NCBI RefSeq assembly: GCF_035917975.1
Contig: NZ_CP109130.1
Span: forward strand, 3,844,001 to 3,908,000
DNA from: Streptosporangium sp. NBC_01756
Lineage (GTDB): Bacteria; Actinomycetota; Actinomycetes; Streptosporangiales; Streptosporangiaceae
Direction: 5' to 3'
DNA: 64,000 nt
Shown: piece by piece, positions 1-8,984 of the stretch
Layout of the letters: the number at the start of each line of letters is the position of its first letter
Numbering within the stretch: the first letter of the stretch is position 1
Program-made: the position numbers and the translations under genes
The notes under the pieces: generated by a model
What the model was told of the DNA's origin: nothing
Seen by the model: the letters and a program-made list of their open reading frames with translations, nothing else
Databases searched by the model: none

Positions 1-30
1 CGCCCGCACACGGCACACCCACCGGTGACG

Positions 31-66
31 CGTGAGGCCGGCCTGGGATGGCAGGCCGGCCTCACG
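31..66 (-). terminator. Terminator-like hairpin
   Basis: Perfect 15-bp inverted repeat with a 6-nt loop (arms 31-45 and 52-66). It lies about 40 nt beyond the stop of the minus-strand aldo/keto reductase. There is no T-run, which is usual for high-GC actinomycetes. Confidence 0.7.
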
Positions 67-106
67 GCGATCGTTCCGGACGCGACGCGCTCGGTCAGGC
101 GGGGGC

Positions 107-967
107 TCAGGCCGCGTCGAGACGGGCCAGTTCCTCAGCGGAGAGCTTCAGATCGACCGCGGCTGCCGAGTCGCGGATGGTCTCGGGGCGTGAGGAGCCG
201 GGAATCGGGATCACCACCGGCGATTTGGCGAGCATCCACGCCAGGCACACCTGCTGCGGGCTCACCCCGTGCTCCCGCGCCACGTCCGCGAACACGGCGA
301 AGCGCGAGCCCAGCTCACCGGCGCGCAAGATCCCGCCCAGCGGGCTCCACGGCAGGAACGTGATGCCCAGTTCCGCGCAGAGCTCCAGCTCCGGCTCGCT
401 GGAGCGGAACGACGGCGAGAACTGGTTCTGCACGCTCACCAGCCGCCCGTCGAGGATCTCGCGGGCCAGCCGGATCTGCTCCGGGTCGGCGTTCGAGATG
501 CCCGCGAAACGGATCTTTCCCGCGTCCAGCAGGTCACGGATCGCCCCGACCGACTCCGCATAAGGGACCTTCGGGTCTGGCCGGTGAAACTGGTAGAGCC
601 CGATGGCCTCGACGCCGAGTCGCTTGAGCGACGCGTCACAGGCCTGCTTCAAGTAGTCCGGCGAGCCGTTCAGGGTCCACGACCCGTCTCCGGGGCGCAG
701 ATGACCGCCCTTCGTGGCGATCAGCACGTCGGACGTGTCGCCGCCGTAGCCGGCCACCGCGCGGGCGATCAGCGACTCGTTGTGACCTACCTCGGCCGCG
801 TCCCTGTGGTAGGCGTCCGCGGTGTCGATCAGTGTCACGCCCTCCTCCAGAGCGGCGTGGACGGTGGCGATCGAACGCTGCTCGTCGGGGCGCCCCTCGA
901 TCGACATCGGCATCCCGCCGAGACCGATCGCGCCGACCTGGACATCGCCGATACGGCGAGTTTGCAT
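107..967 (-). CDS. Aldo/keto reductase
   Basis: NADPH-dependent oxidoreductase of the AKR (beta/alpha)8 barrel family, 286 aa, probably cytosolic; the substrate cannot be told from sequence. The catalytic tetrad is visible: Asp48 and Tyr53 in LIDTADAY, Lys86 in ATKGG and His128 in YQFHRP. The C-terminal GSSRPETI segment is the usual NADP-phosphate binding turn. The ATG at 967 is chosen over the longer frame because AGGAGG lies 7 nt upstream and family homology begins there. A second AKR lies 165 nt upstream in the same orientation, so the two may be co-transcribed. The sequences differ enough that this is not a recent duplication. Confidence 0.9.
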   Translation of the reverse strand: MQTRRIGDVQVGAIGLGGMPMSIEGRPDEQRSIATVHAALEEGVTLIDTADAYHRDAAEVGHNESLIARAVAGYGGDTSDVLIATKGGHLRPGDGSWTLNGSPDYLKQACDASLKRLGVEAIGLYQFHRPDPKVPYAESVGAIRDLLDAGKIRFAGISNADPEQIRLAREILDGRLVSVQNQFSPSFRSSEPELELCAELGITFLPWSPLGGILRAGELGSRFAVFADVAREHGVSPQQVCLAWMLAKSPVVIPIPGSSRPETIRDSAAAVDLKLSAEELARLDAA

Positions 968-1132
968 GGGAGTTCCTCCTCGGAGATCGGTTGGTACGTC
1001 CCCAGTCTCCCTTCCCACGATCAGGACATCCTCTCCAGGATGGGAGATCCGGGAAGCGTTCGACGACGTGCTCACCGCCGCGGTCGTCGAACGCCGCGGT
1101 CAGGAGGCGAGCGGCCACGGGCGGCACAGCGC

Positions 1133-2077
1133 TCAGTTCGGCCGTGGCGCGATCCGGTCGAGCTCGGCGAGCGCCTCCTCGTCAGGGTGCCAGGCGCCCG
1201 CGGCGGCGTTGGCCCTGACCTGCTCCGGTCTTGTCGCACCGGCGATCACCGAGGTCACCTCGGGCTGCGCGAGCAGACCGCCGATCGCGACATCGAGCAG
1301 ACCGACGCCCTGCCGCTCGGCGAACTCCGCGAGCCTCTCCACGACCTCGAAACGGGCATCGGTGAGATATTCGGGGCGGGCGGCCAGACGGCTGCCCTCC
1401 GGCGCCGCGGCGCCCCGCCGGTACTTACCCGTGAGCAGCCCGTTGGCCAGCGGGAAGTACGGCAGCAGCCCGATACCGTAGTGCCGCAGAGCGGGTGTCA
1501 GCTCCACCTCCACCCGCCGCTGCAGCAGGCTGTACTCGTTCTGCGCACTGACGAAGCGCTCATGGCCCTCGACGCGGGCGATCCAGTCCGCGTCGGCCAC
1601 CTGCCAGGCGGCGAAGTTGGACGACCCGATGTAGCGGACCTTGCCCTCGCGCACCAGATCGGACAGGGTCGCCAACGTCTCCTCGACCGGAGTCCCCGGA
1701 TCGGGGAAGTGCACCTGGTAAAGGTCGATCCAGTCCGTACGCAGGCGGCGCAGCGACCGTTCGACCGCCTTGCGGATGTATCTACGAGAGGTGCGGGCGC
1801 CCCAGTCGGGGCCGTTCGCCCCTCCGGTGTCCCCGCCGAACTTCGTGGCCAGGACCACGTCGTCACGCCGTCCCCGCAGCACGTCCCCCAGAAGCACCTC
1901 GGACTCGCCGTAGATGTCGGCCGTGTCGATCAGGGTGATCCCGGCGTCGAAGGCGGCGTCGACCACCGCCCGTGTCGCGTCGAGGTCGATCCGGCGGCCG
2001 AAGTTGTTGGCACCCAATCCGACGGCCGAGACGACCAGCCCGGATTCGCCGAGGCGGCGATAAGACATCTCAGGCAT
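1133..2077 (-). CDS. Aldo/keto reductase
   Basis: Second AKR, 314 aa, of the YajO/Tas-like type that reduces carbonyls with NADPH. The tetrad is intact: Asp51 and Tyr56 in IDTADIYG, Lys79 in ATKFGG, His123 in YQVHFPDP. GATRPEQV near the C-terminus is the cofactor loop. AAGGAG sits about 8 nt before the ATG at 2077; an in-frame ATG three codons later is also possible. It lies upstream of the other AKR on the same strand. The upstream side faces the end of the PhoX gene on the same strand (206 nt gap). The physiological substrate is unknown. Confidence 0.9.
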   Translation of the reverse strand: MPEMSYRRLGESGLVVSAVGLGANNFGRRIDLDATRAVVDAAFDAGITLIDTADIYGESEVLLGDVLRGRRDDVVLATKFGGDTGGANGPDWGARTSRRYIRKAVERSLRRLRTDWIDLYQVHFPDPGTPVEETLATLSDLVREGKVRYIGSSNFAAWQVADADWIARVEGHERFVSAQNEYSLLQRRVEVELTPALRHYGIGLLPYFPLANGLLTGKYRRGAAAPEGSRLAARPEYLTDARFEVVERLAEFAERQGVGLLDVAIGGLLAQPEVTSVIAGATRPEQVRANAAAGAWHPDEEALAELDRIAPRPN

Positions 2078-2282
2078 GAAACGCTCCTTACTTCCACATC
2101 ACGTACGGCGAGGCGACTCAACGCCATTGTCCCCGCCCTTCCGTGACCGACCGCTCGGAGACACCGTTCCACGCCGGACCGGCCCATCGGAGCCGGTCCT
2201 CCCTCGCCGTGGTCTCCGGCGGCCCGCCGCTCCGCACCGACCGGCGGCGCGGGGCGGTGGGCCGCCCGTGGTCGTACGACGG

Positions 2283-3704
2283 TCAGTGCTTGCCGCCGTC
2301 GCCCGGCTTGCCCCAGGGACCGGTGATCGCGAGCACGTATCCCGGAGTCTGGATGTTGGCGAACAGGATCTTCCCGTCCGCGCTGAAGGTCGGACCGGTG
2401 AACTCGCTGTCGTTGAGCTCGTTGCGGGCCATCGGGTAGGCGTTGCCCTTCTTGGTGACGCCGATCAGGTGGGAGACGCCCTCGCCGTCCTCGGCGAGGA
2501 TGATCCCGCCGTACGGGGAGACAGTGATGTTGTCCGGTCCGTCGTAGTCGGTGTCCTGCTCGGGGTCCGGGTTGACGCCGAAGATCGTCTTGAGGGTCAC
2601 CGTCTCCGACCTGGGGTCGTAGAACCACACCTGGCCGTCGTGCTCGTTGACGCTGCCGTCGTCGTGACGGGCGAAGCTGGCGACGAAGTAGGCGCCGCCC
2701 TCGGACCACCAGGCACCCTCAAGCTTGCGGCTACGGGTGACCTGGTCGTCGGTGAACTGCTTGCGCACCGAAACGGTCTTGGCGTCGCGGTCGGGCACCT
2801 CAACCCACTTCACCTTGTACTGGGTGCCCGGCTGGGTGGCCTCGGACAGGTCGGCGATGTGCTTGCTCCCCTTGAAGCAGCTCATGGCCTCCAGGGTGCC
2901 CGCGGTGTCACCGCCGTCGCTGAGCGCGAGCTTGCGCAGCTCACCCTTGCGGCCCCGGAAGTGCCTGGGCGGGGTCCAGCGGAAGTACAGGCCGTTCGGG
3001 CCGCCCGCGTCCTCGGTCTCGTAGATCGCGGAGGTGTGCGGGTCGACCGCGACGGCCTCGTGGGAGAACCGGCCGAGGAACTTCAGCGGGACCGGGTTCT
3101 GGTTGGCCTCACGGTCGAACGGGTCGACCTCGAAGACGTACCCGTGGTCCTTCTGGAACGCGCCGCCCGCGCGCTGCTCGGTCTCCTCGCAGGTCAGCCA
3201 GGTGTCCCAGGGGGTGATGCCACCCGCGCAGTTGTTGTGGGTGCCGGCCACGCTGACGTACTCGCGGACGCGGTTTCCGTGCCTGTCGACCTCGATGTTG
3301 GTGGTACCGCCGTGTGCGCCCGGGTCGTACGTCAGGCCCGGCAGAGTGGGCACGCCGTACGGCTCGGTACCGTCGATCTCGTGGTTGTTGACCAGGACGA
3401 ACCCGTCGCGACCATTGCCCTTGAAGAAGCCGGTGCCATCGGCGTCGCTCGGAGTCGGCTCCCCGCTCTCCAGCAGCGTCTTCCCGGCCTGAGCGACGAT
3501 CTTGTAGGAGAAGCCGCGCGGGAGCGCGAGCAGGCCGGCCGGGTCCGCGACGACGGGACCGTAGCCCACCGCCTTGAGACCGGTCTGGGCGGCCTGGGCG
3601 GCCGCGGGACCGGCGATCGCTTCGATGCTGCCAAGGATGGCGATGCCCAGACCGCCTGCGGCTCCGGAGCGGATCAGATCGCGGCGAGAGATGGAGGAAG
3701 TCAC
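2283..3704 (-). CDS. Tat-exported PhoX-family protein (DUF839)
   Basis: 473-aa protein of the PhoX/DUF839 family, which includes Ca/Fe-dependent alkaline phosphatases. The N-terminus has a twin-arginine signal (SRRDLIRSG followed by a hydrophobic stretch to AAAQAAQ), so the folded enzyme is probably exported. Conserved PhoX patterns are present: NNHEIDG near residue 107 and WLTCEETE near residue 167, the latter supplying metal ligands in characterised PhoX. The size is normal. Phosphatase activity is inferred from the family, since many actinomycete members are uncharacterised. An operator-like palindrome lies directly upstream (3723-3740). No phosphate-transport genes are nearby. Confidence 0.85.
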   Translation of the reverse strand: MTSSISRRDLIRSGAAGGLGIAILGSIEAIAGPAAAQAAQTGLKAVGYGPVVADPAGLLALPRGFSYKIVAQAGKTLLESGEPTPSDADGTGFFKGNGRDGFVLVNNHEIDGTEPYGVPTLPGLTYDPGAHGGTTNIEVDRHGNRVREYVSVAGTHNNCAGGITPWDTWLTCEETEQRAGGAFQKDHGYVFEVDPFDREANQNPVPLKFLGRFSHEAVAVDPHTSAIYETEDAGGPNGLYFRWTPPRHFRGRKGELRKLALSDGGDTAGTLEAMSCFKGSKHIADLSEATQPGTQYKVKWVEVPDRDAKTVSVRKQFTDDQVTRSRKLEGAWWSEGGAYFVASFARHDDGSVNEHDGQVWFYDPRSETVTLKTIFGVNPDPEQDTDYDGPDNITVSPYGGIILAEDGEGVSHLIGVTKKGNAYPMARNELNDSEFTGPTFSADGKILFANIQTPGYVLAITGPWGKPGDGGKH

Positions 3705-3722
3705 AGGAGTACCTTTTCCACT

Positions 3723-3740
3723 ACATATCGGTAGGTATGT
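3723..3740. promoter_or_regulatory. TetR-type operator-like palindrome upstream of phoX
   Basis: An 18-bp imperfect palindrome with outer arms ACATA and TATGT (6 of 9 pairs, one further G-T). It ends 18 nt before the PhoX start codon. Its form resembles TetR-family operators. No tetR gene is adjacent, so the cognate regulator is unknown. Confidence 0.35.
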
Positions 3741-3866
3741 CTTGGAGCAAAGTCCCTCATCCTGAACGCTTCCTCACCGGACACGGTCATCAAGATGAAC
3801 GCGCGACGAACGAATCGATCCAGGTTTCCGCCACCGGTTCTCACCTCCGGACGGCCGTGGGGACCA

Positions 3867-3966
3867 CACGGTATGCCGGGGAGCCGTCGCCGTGAAGACG
3901 CACGGTACGCCGGGAAGCCGTCGCCGTGAAGACGCACGGCGCACCAGGGAACCGTCGCCGTGACGG
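3867..3966. repeat. 34-bp tandem repeat, three units
   Basis: Two nearly identical 34-bp units (3867-3900 and 3901-3934, two mismatches) and a diverged, shortened third unit to 3966. Each contains the core GCCGTCGCCGTGA. The array occupies the divergent region between the PhoX gene and the amidohydrolase. Its function is unknown. Confidence 0.85.
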
Positions 3967-4046
3967 CACCCGGCGCCCCGGCTCCGCCGGCGGGACCCAG
4001 GTGAGCGATCCGCCCCCTTCCATCGTCGCGAAGGAGGGCGAGTAGG

Positions 4047-5270
4047 TTGCAGGCCATGAATATTGCCATTACCAGTGGATTCGTCGTACCCGTTGACGGT
4101 GAGCCGATTGACGGTGGCACCGTCCTGATCCAGGACGGCAAGATCGTAGCGGTCGCTCCCGACGCCGAGGTCACCGTCCCCGCCGGTGTCACGACGATCG
4201 ACGCGAGCGGCTCGTGGGTGCTGCCCGGCTTCGTCGAGGCGCACGGCCACCTCGGCGTCCACGAGGAGGCCGAGGGCTGGGCCGGCCAGGACACCAACGA
4301 GATGACCGACCCCAACGGCGCCCGGCTGCGCGCCCTCGACGCGATCAACCCGGCCGACATGGGCTTCGCCGACGCCCTGTCCGGCGGCGTCACCACAGCC
4401 GTCATCAAGCCCGGCTCGGGCAACCCCATCGGCGGGCAGACGGTCGCGGTCAAATGCTGGGGCCGTACGGTCGACGACATGCTGGTCCGTGAGCCGGTGA
4501 GCGTGAAGAGCGCGCTGGGCGAGAACCCCAAGCGCGTCTACGGCGACCAGAAGAAGCTGCCCTCCACCAGACAGGGTGTGGCCGCGGTGATCCGCGACGC
4601 GTTCGTCAAGGCGCAGGACTACAAGGCCAAGCGGGAGCACGCCGCGACCGAGGGCAAGCCGTTCGACCGTGACGGCACCATGGAGATCCTCGTCCGGGTG
4701 CTCGACGGCGAGCTGCCCTGGTGCCAGCACACGCACCGGGCCGACGACATCGCCACCGCCCTCAGGTTGGCCGACGAGTTCGGTTACCGCCTGGTGATCA
4801 ACCACGGCACCGAGGGACACCTCATCGCCGACGTGCTCGCGGAGCGGAACATTCCGGTGATCATCGGCCCGCTGCTCGGCAGCAGGTCGAAGGTGGAGCT
4901 GCGCCAGCGGTCGCTGCGCAACCCCGGCATCCTGGCCCGCGCCGGCGTCGAGTTGGCGATCACCACCGACCACCCGGTCGTGCCGATCCACTTCCTCGTG
5001 TACCAGGCGACGCTCGCGGTCAAGGAGGGTCTGGACCCCGAGGTCGCGCTGCGCTCGATCACGTTGAACCCGGCCAGGATCATGGGCCTGGACGACCGGG
5101 TCGGGGCGCTGAAGCCGGGGCTGGACGGCGATGTCGTCATCTGGTCGGGCGACCCCCTCGACATCATGAGCCGTGCGCTCCGGGTGTTCGTCGAGGGCCG
5201 CGAGGTCTACAGCTTCTCGGCGGACAAGGGCGAGGGGGAGGTCGCCGACCCCTACTACCGCGAGGCCTGA
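4047..5270 (+). CDS. Imidazolonepropionase-like amidohydrolase
   Basis: Metal-dependent amidohydrolase of about 404-407 aa. It has the composite beta-sandwich plus TIM-barrel layout: N-terminal strand domain, HGHLG metal motif near residue 68, WCQHTH near 228, HGTEGH near 254, and a catalytic Asp in TTDHPV near 312. It probably hydrolyses a cyclic amide or a peptide-like bond; the substrate is not predictable. The start is ambiguous. AAGGAGG at 4031-4037 is ideally placed 9 nt before a TTG at 4047, whereas the ATG at 4056 is 18 nt away. Different 34-bp tandem repeats flank it on both sides, and the downstream array begins inside the stop codon. Confidence 0.85.
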   Translation: MQAMNIAITSGFVVPVDGEPIDGGTVLIQDGKIVAVAPDAEVTVPAGVTTIDASGSWVLPGFVEAHGHLGVHEEAEGWAGQDTNEMTDPNGARLRALDAINPADMGFADALSGGVTTAVIKPGSGNPIGGQTVAVKCWGRTVDDMLVREPVSVKSALGENPKRVYGDQKKLPSTRQGVAAVIRDAFVKAQDYKAKREHAATEGKPFDRDGTMEILVRVLDGELPWCQHTHRADDIATALRLADEFGYRLVINHGTEGHLIADVLAERNIPVIIGPLLGSRSKVELRQRSLRNPGILARAGVELAITTDHPVVPIHFLVYQATLAVKEGLDPEVALRSITLNPARIMGLDDRVGALKPGLDGDVVIWSGDPLDIMSRALRVFVEGREVYSFSADKGEGEVADPYYREA

Positions 5271-5367
5271 CAGCTCCGTCGCGCGGCCGGCCGTTCGGGC
5301 CTGACAACTCCGTCGCGCGGCCGGCCGTTCGGGCCTGACAGCTCCGTCGCGCGGCCGGCCGTTCGCA
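5266..5367. repeat. 34-bp tandem repeat, three units
   Basis: Three head-to-tail 34-bp units at 5266-5299, 5300-5333 and 5334-5367. They differ at one or two positions; the last two bases of unit three have diverged. Each carries the palindromic CGGCCGGCCG. The first unit starts within the last codons of the amidohydrolase and every unit reproduces TGA. The sequence is unrelated to the 3867 array although the period is the same. From 5368 to 5616 I see no gene. Confidence 0.9.
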
Positions 5368-5616
5368 GGGTAAGCGGACCTTCCGTACCACCCCCGGCCC
5401 TCGGGCGCCTTCCGTCCTATCGGGCCGGGGGCGAGGACGGCACCGGCACGGAGATATCGGCGCAGGAGCCGGTATAGGAGGCGCCGTCGCCGTGGGATGG
5501 CCTCGCCGGAGGCGCGGCGTGGTCGAGTGCGGACACGAGGGAGTCCTTCCTGACCAATGGAGCACTAACGGGTCTGAAGTTCCTTTAGAATGGAGTAGCA
5601 CAGCACGAGAGCACTC

Positions 5617-5642
5617 AATAATGAAACTGGAGTTCCGTTATG
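5617..5642. promoter_or_regulatory. Imperfect palindrome over tetR start, candidate autoregulatory operator
   Basis: Half-sites 5617-5628 and 5631-5642 match at 9 of 12 positions around a 2-bp centre. They cover the ribosome binding site and start codon of the TetR gene. Binding there would block its own expression. This is inference from position and symmetry. Confidence 0.4.
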
Positions 5643-6314
5643 AGTTCCGAACAGGTGGAGCCCGGCACTGTCCGACCCGGTGGGCGGACCGCCCGTGTCC
5701 GGTCGTCCGTGTTGCAGGCGGCAGGTGACGCCCTGGCGGAACACGGCTTCGACCGGCTCGACCTCGCCGACGTCGCACGCCGCGCGGACGTGGGCAAGAC
5801 GACCGTCTACCGGCGCTGGGGCACGACGACCGGTCTGGTCACCGATCTGCTGGTCGACATGGCCGAACAGTCCCTGCCGCGCACGGACACCGGCTCGCTG
5901 ATCGAGGACCTCAGGGCCAACGCCCGGCTCGTGGTCAAGACCCTGACCGACCCGCGCCAGGGCGCCCTGTTCAAGTCGGTGATCGCCGCCGCCACCTGTG
6001 ACGAGCGCACGGCGGAGGCCCTGCACCGCTTCTACGCGACCCGTATCGAGGAATGGGCCGGGTGCGTCCGCCAGGCCGTCGAACGCGGGGAACTGCCCGC
6101 GGGAACCGACGCGGCGGAAGTGATCCGCGCCGTCTCGGCCCCGCTCTACTACCGACTGCTGGCCAGCGGCGACCCGCTCGACGGGGCCGCCGCCGACCGC
6201 GCCGCCACCGCCGCCGTGGCCGCCGCGAAGGCAGGCGCCTACGTCCATCCGATCGCGGGCGAGGTCGACGGCGACCACCGGAGAACCCAGGGACTCTCCG
6301 CACCCCCGCCATAA
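5640..6314 (+). CDS. TetR/AcrR-family transcriptional regulator
   Basis: 224-aa one-component repressor. The N-terminal helix-turn-helix is clear: VLQAAGDALAEHGFDRL, then LADVARRADVGKTTVYRRW at about residues 42-60. The helical C-terminal part should bind ligand and dimerise. CTGGAG precedes the ATG by 7 nt. The amidohydrolase ends 370 nt upstream on the same strand and the ABC permease gene is convergent downstream. Neither neighbour is an obvious dedicated target. The palindrome across its start suggests self-repression. The inducer is unknown. Confidence 0.88.
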   Translation: MSSEQVEPGTVRPGGRTARVRSSVLQAAGDALAEHGFDRLDLADVARRADVGKTTVYRRWGTTTGLVTDLLVDMAEQSLPRTDTGSLIEDLRANARLVVKTLTDPRQGALFKSVIAAATCDERTAEALHRFYATRIEEWAGCVRQAVERGELPAGTDAAEVIRAVSAPLYYRLLASGDPLDGAAADRAATAAVAAAKAGAYVHPIAGEVDGDHRRTQGLSAPPP

Positions 6315-6494
6315 ACGGCCGTGCCCGCCTTCCTCCACCACCGACGGACGTCGTGCTCGGCCCCGGTGCGCGGCGCCGCACGGACCGTCGGGCGGTCGAC
6401 GCGGTCGTCAGCCGACGGAGCGCGCCGCGCGGGACGGGGCGATCGAATCGTTCGGGGCGTCCTTCCTGCTCAGCGGGGTCGGTGTGCGGCCCGG

Positions 6495-8984
6495 CTATTC
6501 GCGGGTGCCGACGAGTTGCACCGTCCTGGCACGCAGCGCCGCGCCGACGGGCAGCACGGTGCCGACCACGGCGAGCAGCGTGGACACGACGGTGACGCCG
6601 ACGACCACCGCGTACGGCACCACGATGGGCGTCGTACCGAACAGTTGGAGCTGTGCACCCCACAGGCCGGCGAGGTTCACCGCGGTCGCCACCAGCGCGA
6701 GTGCCAGCCCGACGGCGGCCACCAGCAGTGACTCGGCGACGAAGAACCGCACGACCTGCTTCGGCGTCGCCCCGGCCATCCGGAGCACCGCCAGATCGCG
6801 TCGCCGGTCGGCGGTCGCCATGAGCAGGGTGTTGAGGATCGCGATGAAGCAGAACAACACGATGATCAAGGCGGTGGAGCGCTGCCGTACCTCGGTGAGC
6901 CGACGTGCGTACGCGCTCTCGGATGCGACCAGTCGATCCCTGGTCATGAAGCTCGTTCCGGTTCCGTCGACCGCTCTGCGGATCGCCGCGGTGGCGGCGG
7001 TCCGATCGGTGCCGGGTTCCAGCGAGATGTAGGCGCGCCGTGCGAGCCCGTCGCGGGCGTAGGCGGCAGTCGTGGTGAACCGCTGAGGCAGGTAGGCGAC
7101 GTCCTCGCCGCGCAGCGCCTGGTAGGTCGCCGCGATGCGCAGGTCGACCTCCCGGCCGTCGGCCATCAGAACCCGGTGCGTCGAGCCGACGGGCATCCCC
7201 CACAGATCGGCCACGGCCATGCTGTTGTCGTCCAGATCGTCCAGGGAGCCGTCGACCACCTTCAGCTTCATCGTCCGCTTCAGCGCGGCAGGGTCCACGA
7301 TGAGCCCGTCGTTCTCATCCACCCGTCCCTCGTCCTCGGTGTAGACGGTGGTGAGAAGGGGGCCTGCGATCTGCACCCCGTTGATACGGGAGACCCGGTC
7401 GATCACCTGTGGGCTGATCCCCGGGGTACCGTCGGGGGCGAGTGCGTACTCCGACCTCACCTGGTTCTGCAGTCCGTTGTCACGTGCGGCGCCCAGCGAG
7501 TCGGTGGCGGCGATCAGTGAGAACGCCAGTCCGATGGTGAGCAGTACGGGCGCCGCCGTGGCGGCGACGCGCCGCCGCGAGGTCAGCGCACTCTCCCGTA
7601 CCAGCATGGCGGTGGGTCCCGGGAAGCGGCTGAACGGCCACATCAGCAGCTTGGTGAGCGGTCCTACGGCGAGCGGTGCAAGCACTGCGGCGGCCAGCAC
7701 CGGAATCATCAGCGAGACGACATAGGTGGTGGGTGACAGGACACTGCCCGGGTCGCCGACGGCGATCCAGGCGGTCCATCCGACACCGCAGATCAGCCCG
7801 GCCACACCGAGCAACCATCGGCTCGGTGTCATACCGGTGTCGTCGACCGCCGCTTCGCGCAGCGCCTCGATGGGACGGATGCTCCCGGCCCGCCGTGCGG
7901 CGGCTGCCGCCCCGCCGAGTGCCACCAGGACGCCCACCAGGAAGGCGCCGGCGAGCGGCGCCAGCACCGTCCAGTGCAGCGAGGGTTCGACCTCGAACCA
8001 GGGGGGTGAGACGCCCATCTCGATGAGCATGCCGGCGAGCAGCCGCGCACCGGGCAGGCCGAGTGCCGTGCCGGCCACCGAAGCGAGAACGCCGACAAGC
8101 AACGCCTCGTTCCGCACCATCCTGCGCACCTGCCTGGGCGTGGCGCCGACCGTACGGAGCAGGGCTATCTCGCGGCGGCGTTGAATCACCGCGAAGGCGA
8201 AAGTGGAGGCCACCACGAAGATCGCCGTGGTGCCTGCCACGCTGGCCATCACCGGCACCAGCGTGATGGTGTTGTCCAGCGTCTCGCGGTCGCGTTCTTC
8301 GCTGGCGTCCGCCCTGTGGCGGGCCTGCCCGGTGAGCACCTCGGCGTCCTTGCCGACTGCCTCGCGCACCTTGCCGGTCGGGCCGAGTGCCACCAGGGCC
8401 TCGATGCGCGGCGAGAGCCGGGCCGCTTCGGCGTCGGTGAAGAAGACCGCGTCCTCCCAGCCGACCGGGGAGACGGTGCCGCTCACCGTGTACCGCGCGA
8501 CGCCCGCGGCGGTCAGGACGGTCACCTCGACACCGGTACGCGCCTGGCCGGAAGCGACGACGATCTCCTTGTCGGACGACGGCCGCCTGCCGTCCGTCAA
8601 CTCGTAACCGCCGAATCGCGCCACCGGCCACGGGTGTCCGACCTGATCCTTGGAGCCGCCTTCGAGCTGGGCGTAGAAGGAACGATCCACCACGGTTTCG
8701 CCGGTGGCGGCGACCTTCTGCCGCAGTTCCGGGGAAATGCCCTTGGCCTCCGCCAACGAGCGGATGCCGAGGTCGTGCTGGGCGGAGTTCCACGTCGGGT
8801 CGGCGGGCTGCACCACCGCCGGGGCCCGGGCGAACCGTTCCGCGGGCCGGTCCGGCAGATTGAACATGGTCATCAGCAGTACGCCCATGGCCGCGACCTG
8901 GGCGACCCCGAGCACCAGCGCCACAAGCGTGCCGAGGAACGACACCCAGCGGGCCCGCAGGGTCTGGAAGGCCACTCTGATCAC
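6495..8984 (-). CDS. ABC transporter permease, duplicated FtsX/MacB-type
   Basis: 829-aa membrane protein with two FtsX-like permease modules. One N-terminal TM segment is followed by a large extracellular region (about residues 45-240). Three TM helices follow around residues 250-370. A second module starts near residue 455 with its own extracellular domain and ends in three TM segments. Family members move hydrophobic compounds or lipoproteins or sense peptides rather than importing nutrients. The GTG start at 8984 overlaps the stop of the ATPase gene by 4 nt (GTGA), so translation is coupled. Together they form one exporter. Control by the divergent TetR gene is likely (paired sites at 9806 and 9883). 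Confidence 0.9.
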   Translation of the reverse strand: MIRVAFQTLRARWVSFLGTLVALVLGVAQVAAMGVLLMTMFNLPDRPAERFARAPAVVQPADPTWNSAQHDLGIRSLAEAKGISPELRQKVAATGETVVDRSFYAQLEGGSKDQVGHPWPVARFGGYELTDGRRPSSDKEIVVASGQARTGVEVTVLTAAGVARYTVSGTVSPVGWEDAVFFTDAEAARLSPRIEALVALGPTGKVREAVGKDAEVLTGQARHRADASEERDRETLDNTITLVPVMASVAGTTAIFVVASTFAFAVIQRRREIALLRTVGATPRQVRRMVRNEALLVGVLASVAGTALGLPGARLLAGMLIEMGVSPPWFEVEPSLHWTVLAPLAGAFLVGVLVALGGAAAAARRAGSIRPIEALREAAVDDTGMTPSRWLLGVAGLICGVGWTAWIAVGDPGSVLSPTTYVVSLMIPVLAAAVLAPLAVGPLTKLLMWPFSRFPGPTAMLVRESALTSRRRVAATAAPVLLTIGLAFSLIAATDSLGAARDNGLQNQVRSEYALAPDGTPGISPQVIDRVSRINGVQIAGPLLTTVYTEDEGRVDENDGLIVDPAALKRTMKLKVVDGSLDDLDDNSMAVADLWGMPVGSTHRVLMADGREVDLRIAATYQALRGEDVAYLPQRFTTTAAYARDGLARRAYISLEPGTDRTAATAAIRRAVDGTGTSFMTRDRLVASESAYARRLTEVRQRSTALIIVLFCFIAILNTLLMATADRRRDLAVLRMAGATPKQVVRFFVAESLLVAAVGLALALVATAVNLAGLWGAQLQLFGTTPIVVPYAVVVGVTVVSTLLAVVGTVLPVGAALRARTVQLVGTRE

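Noticed and set aside
269-2146. Long plus-strand open frame (625 aa)
   Set aside because: It runs antisense through two clear aldo/keto reductase genes. The frame is open only because of G/C bias at third positions and its translation has no recognisable domain.
3867-3966. CRISPR array
   Set aside because: The units are directly adjacent with no spacers, so it is a plain tandem repeat.
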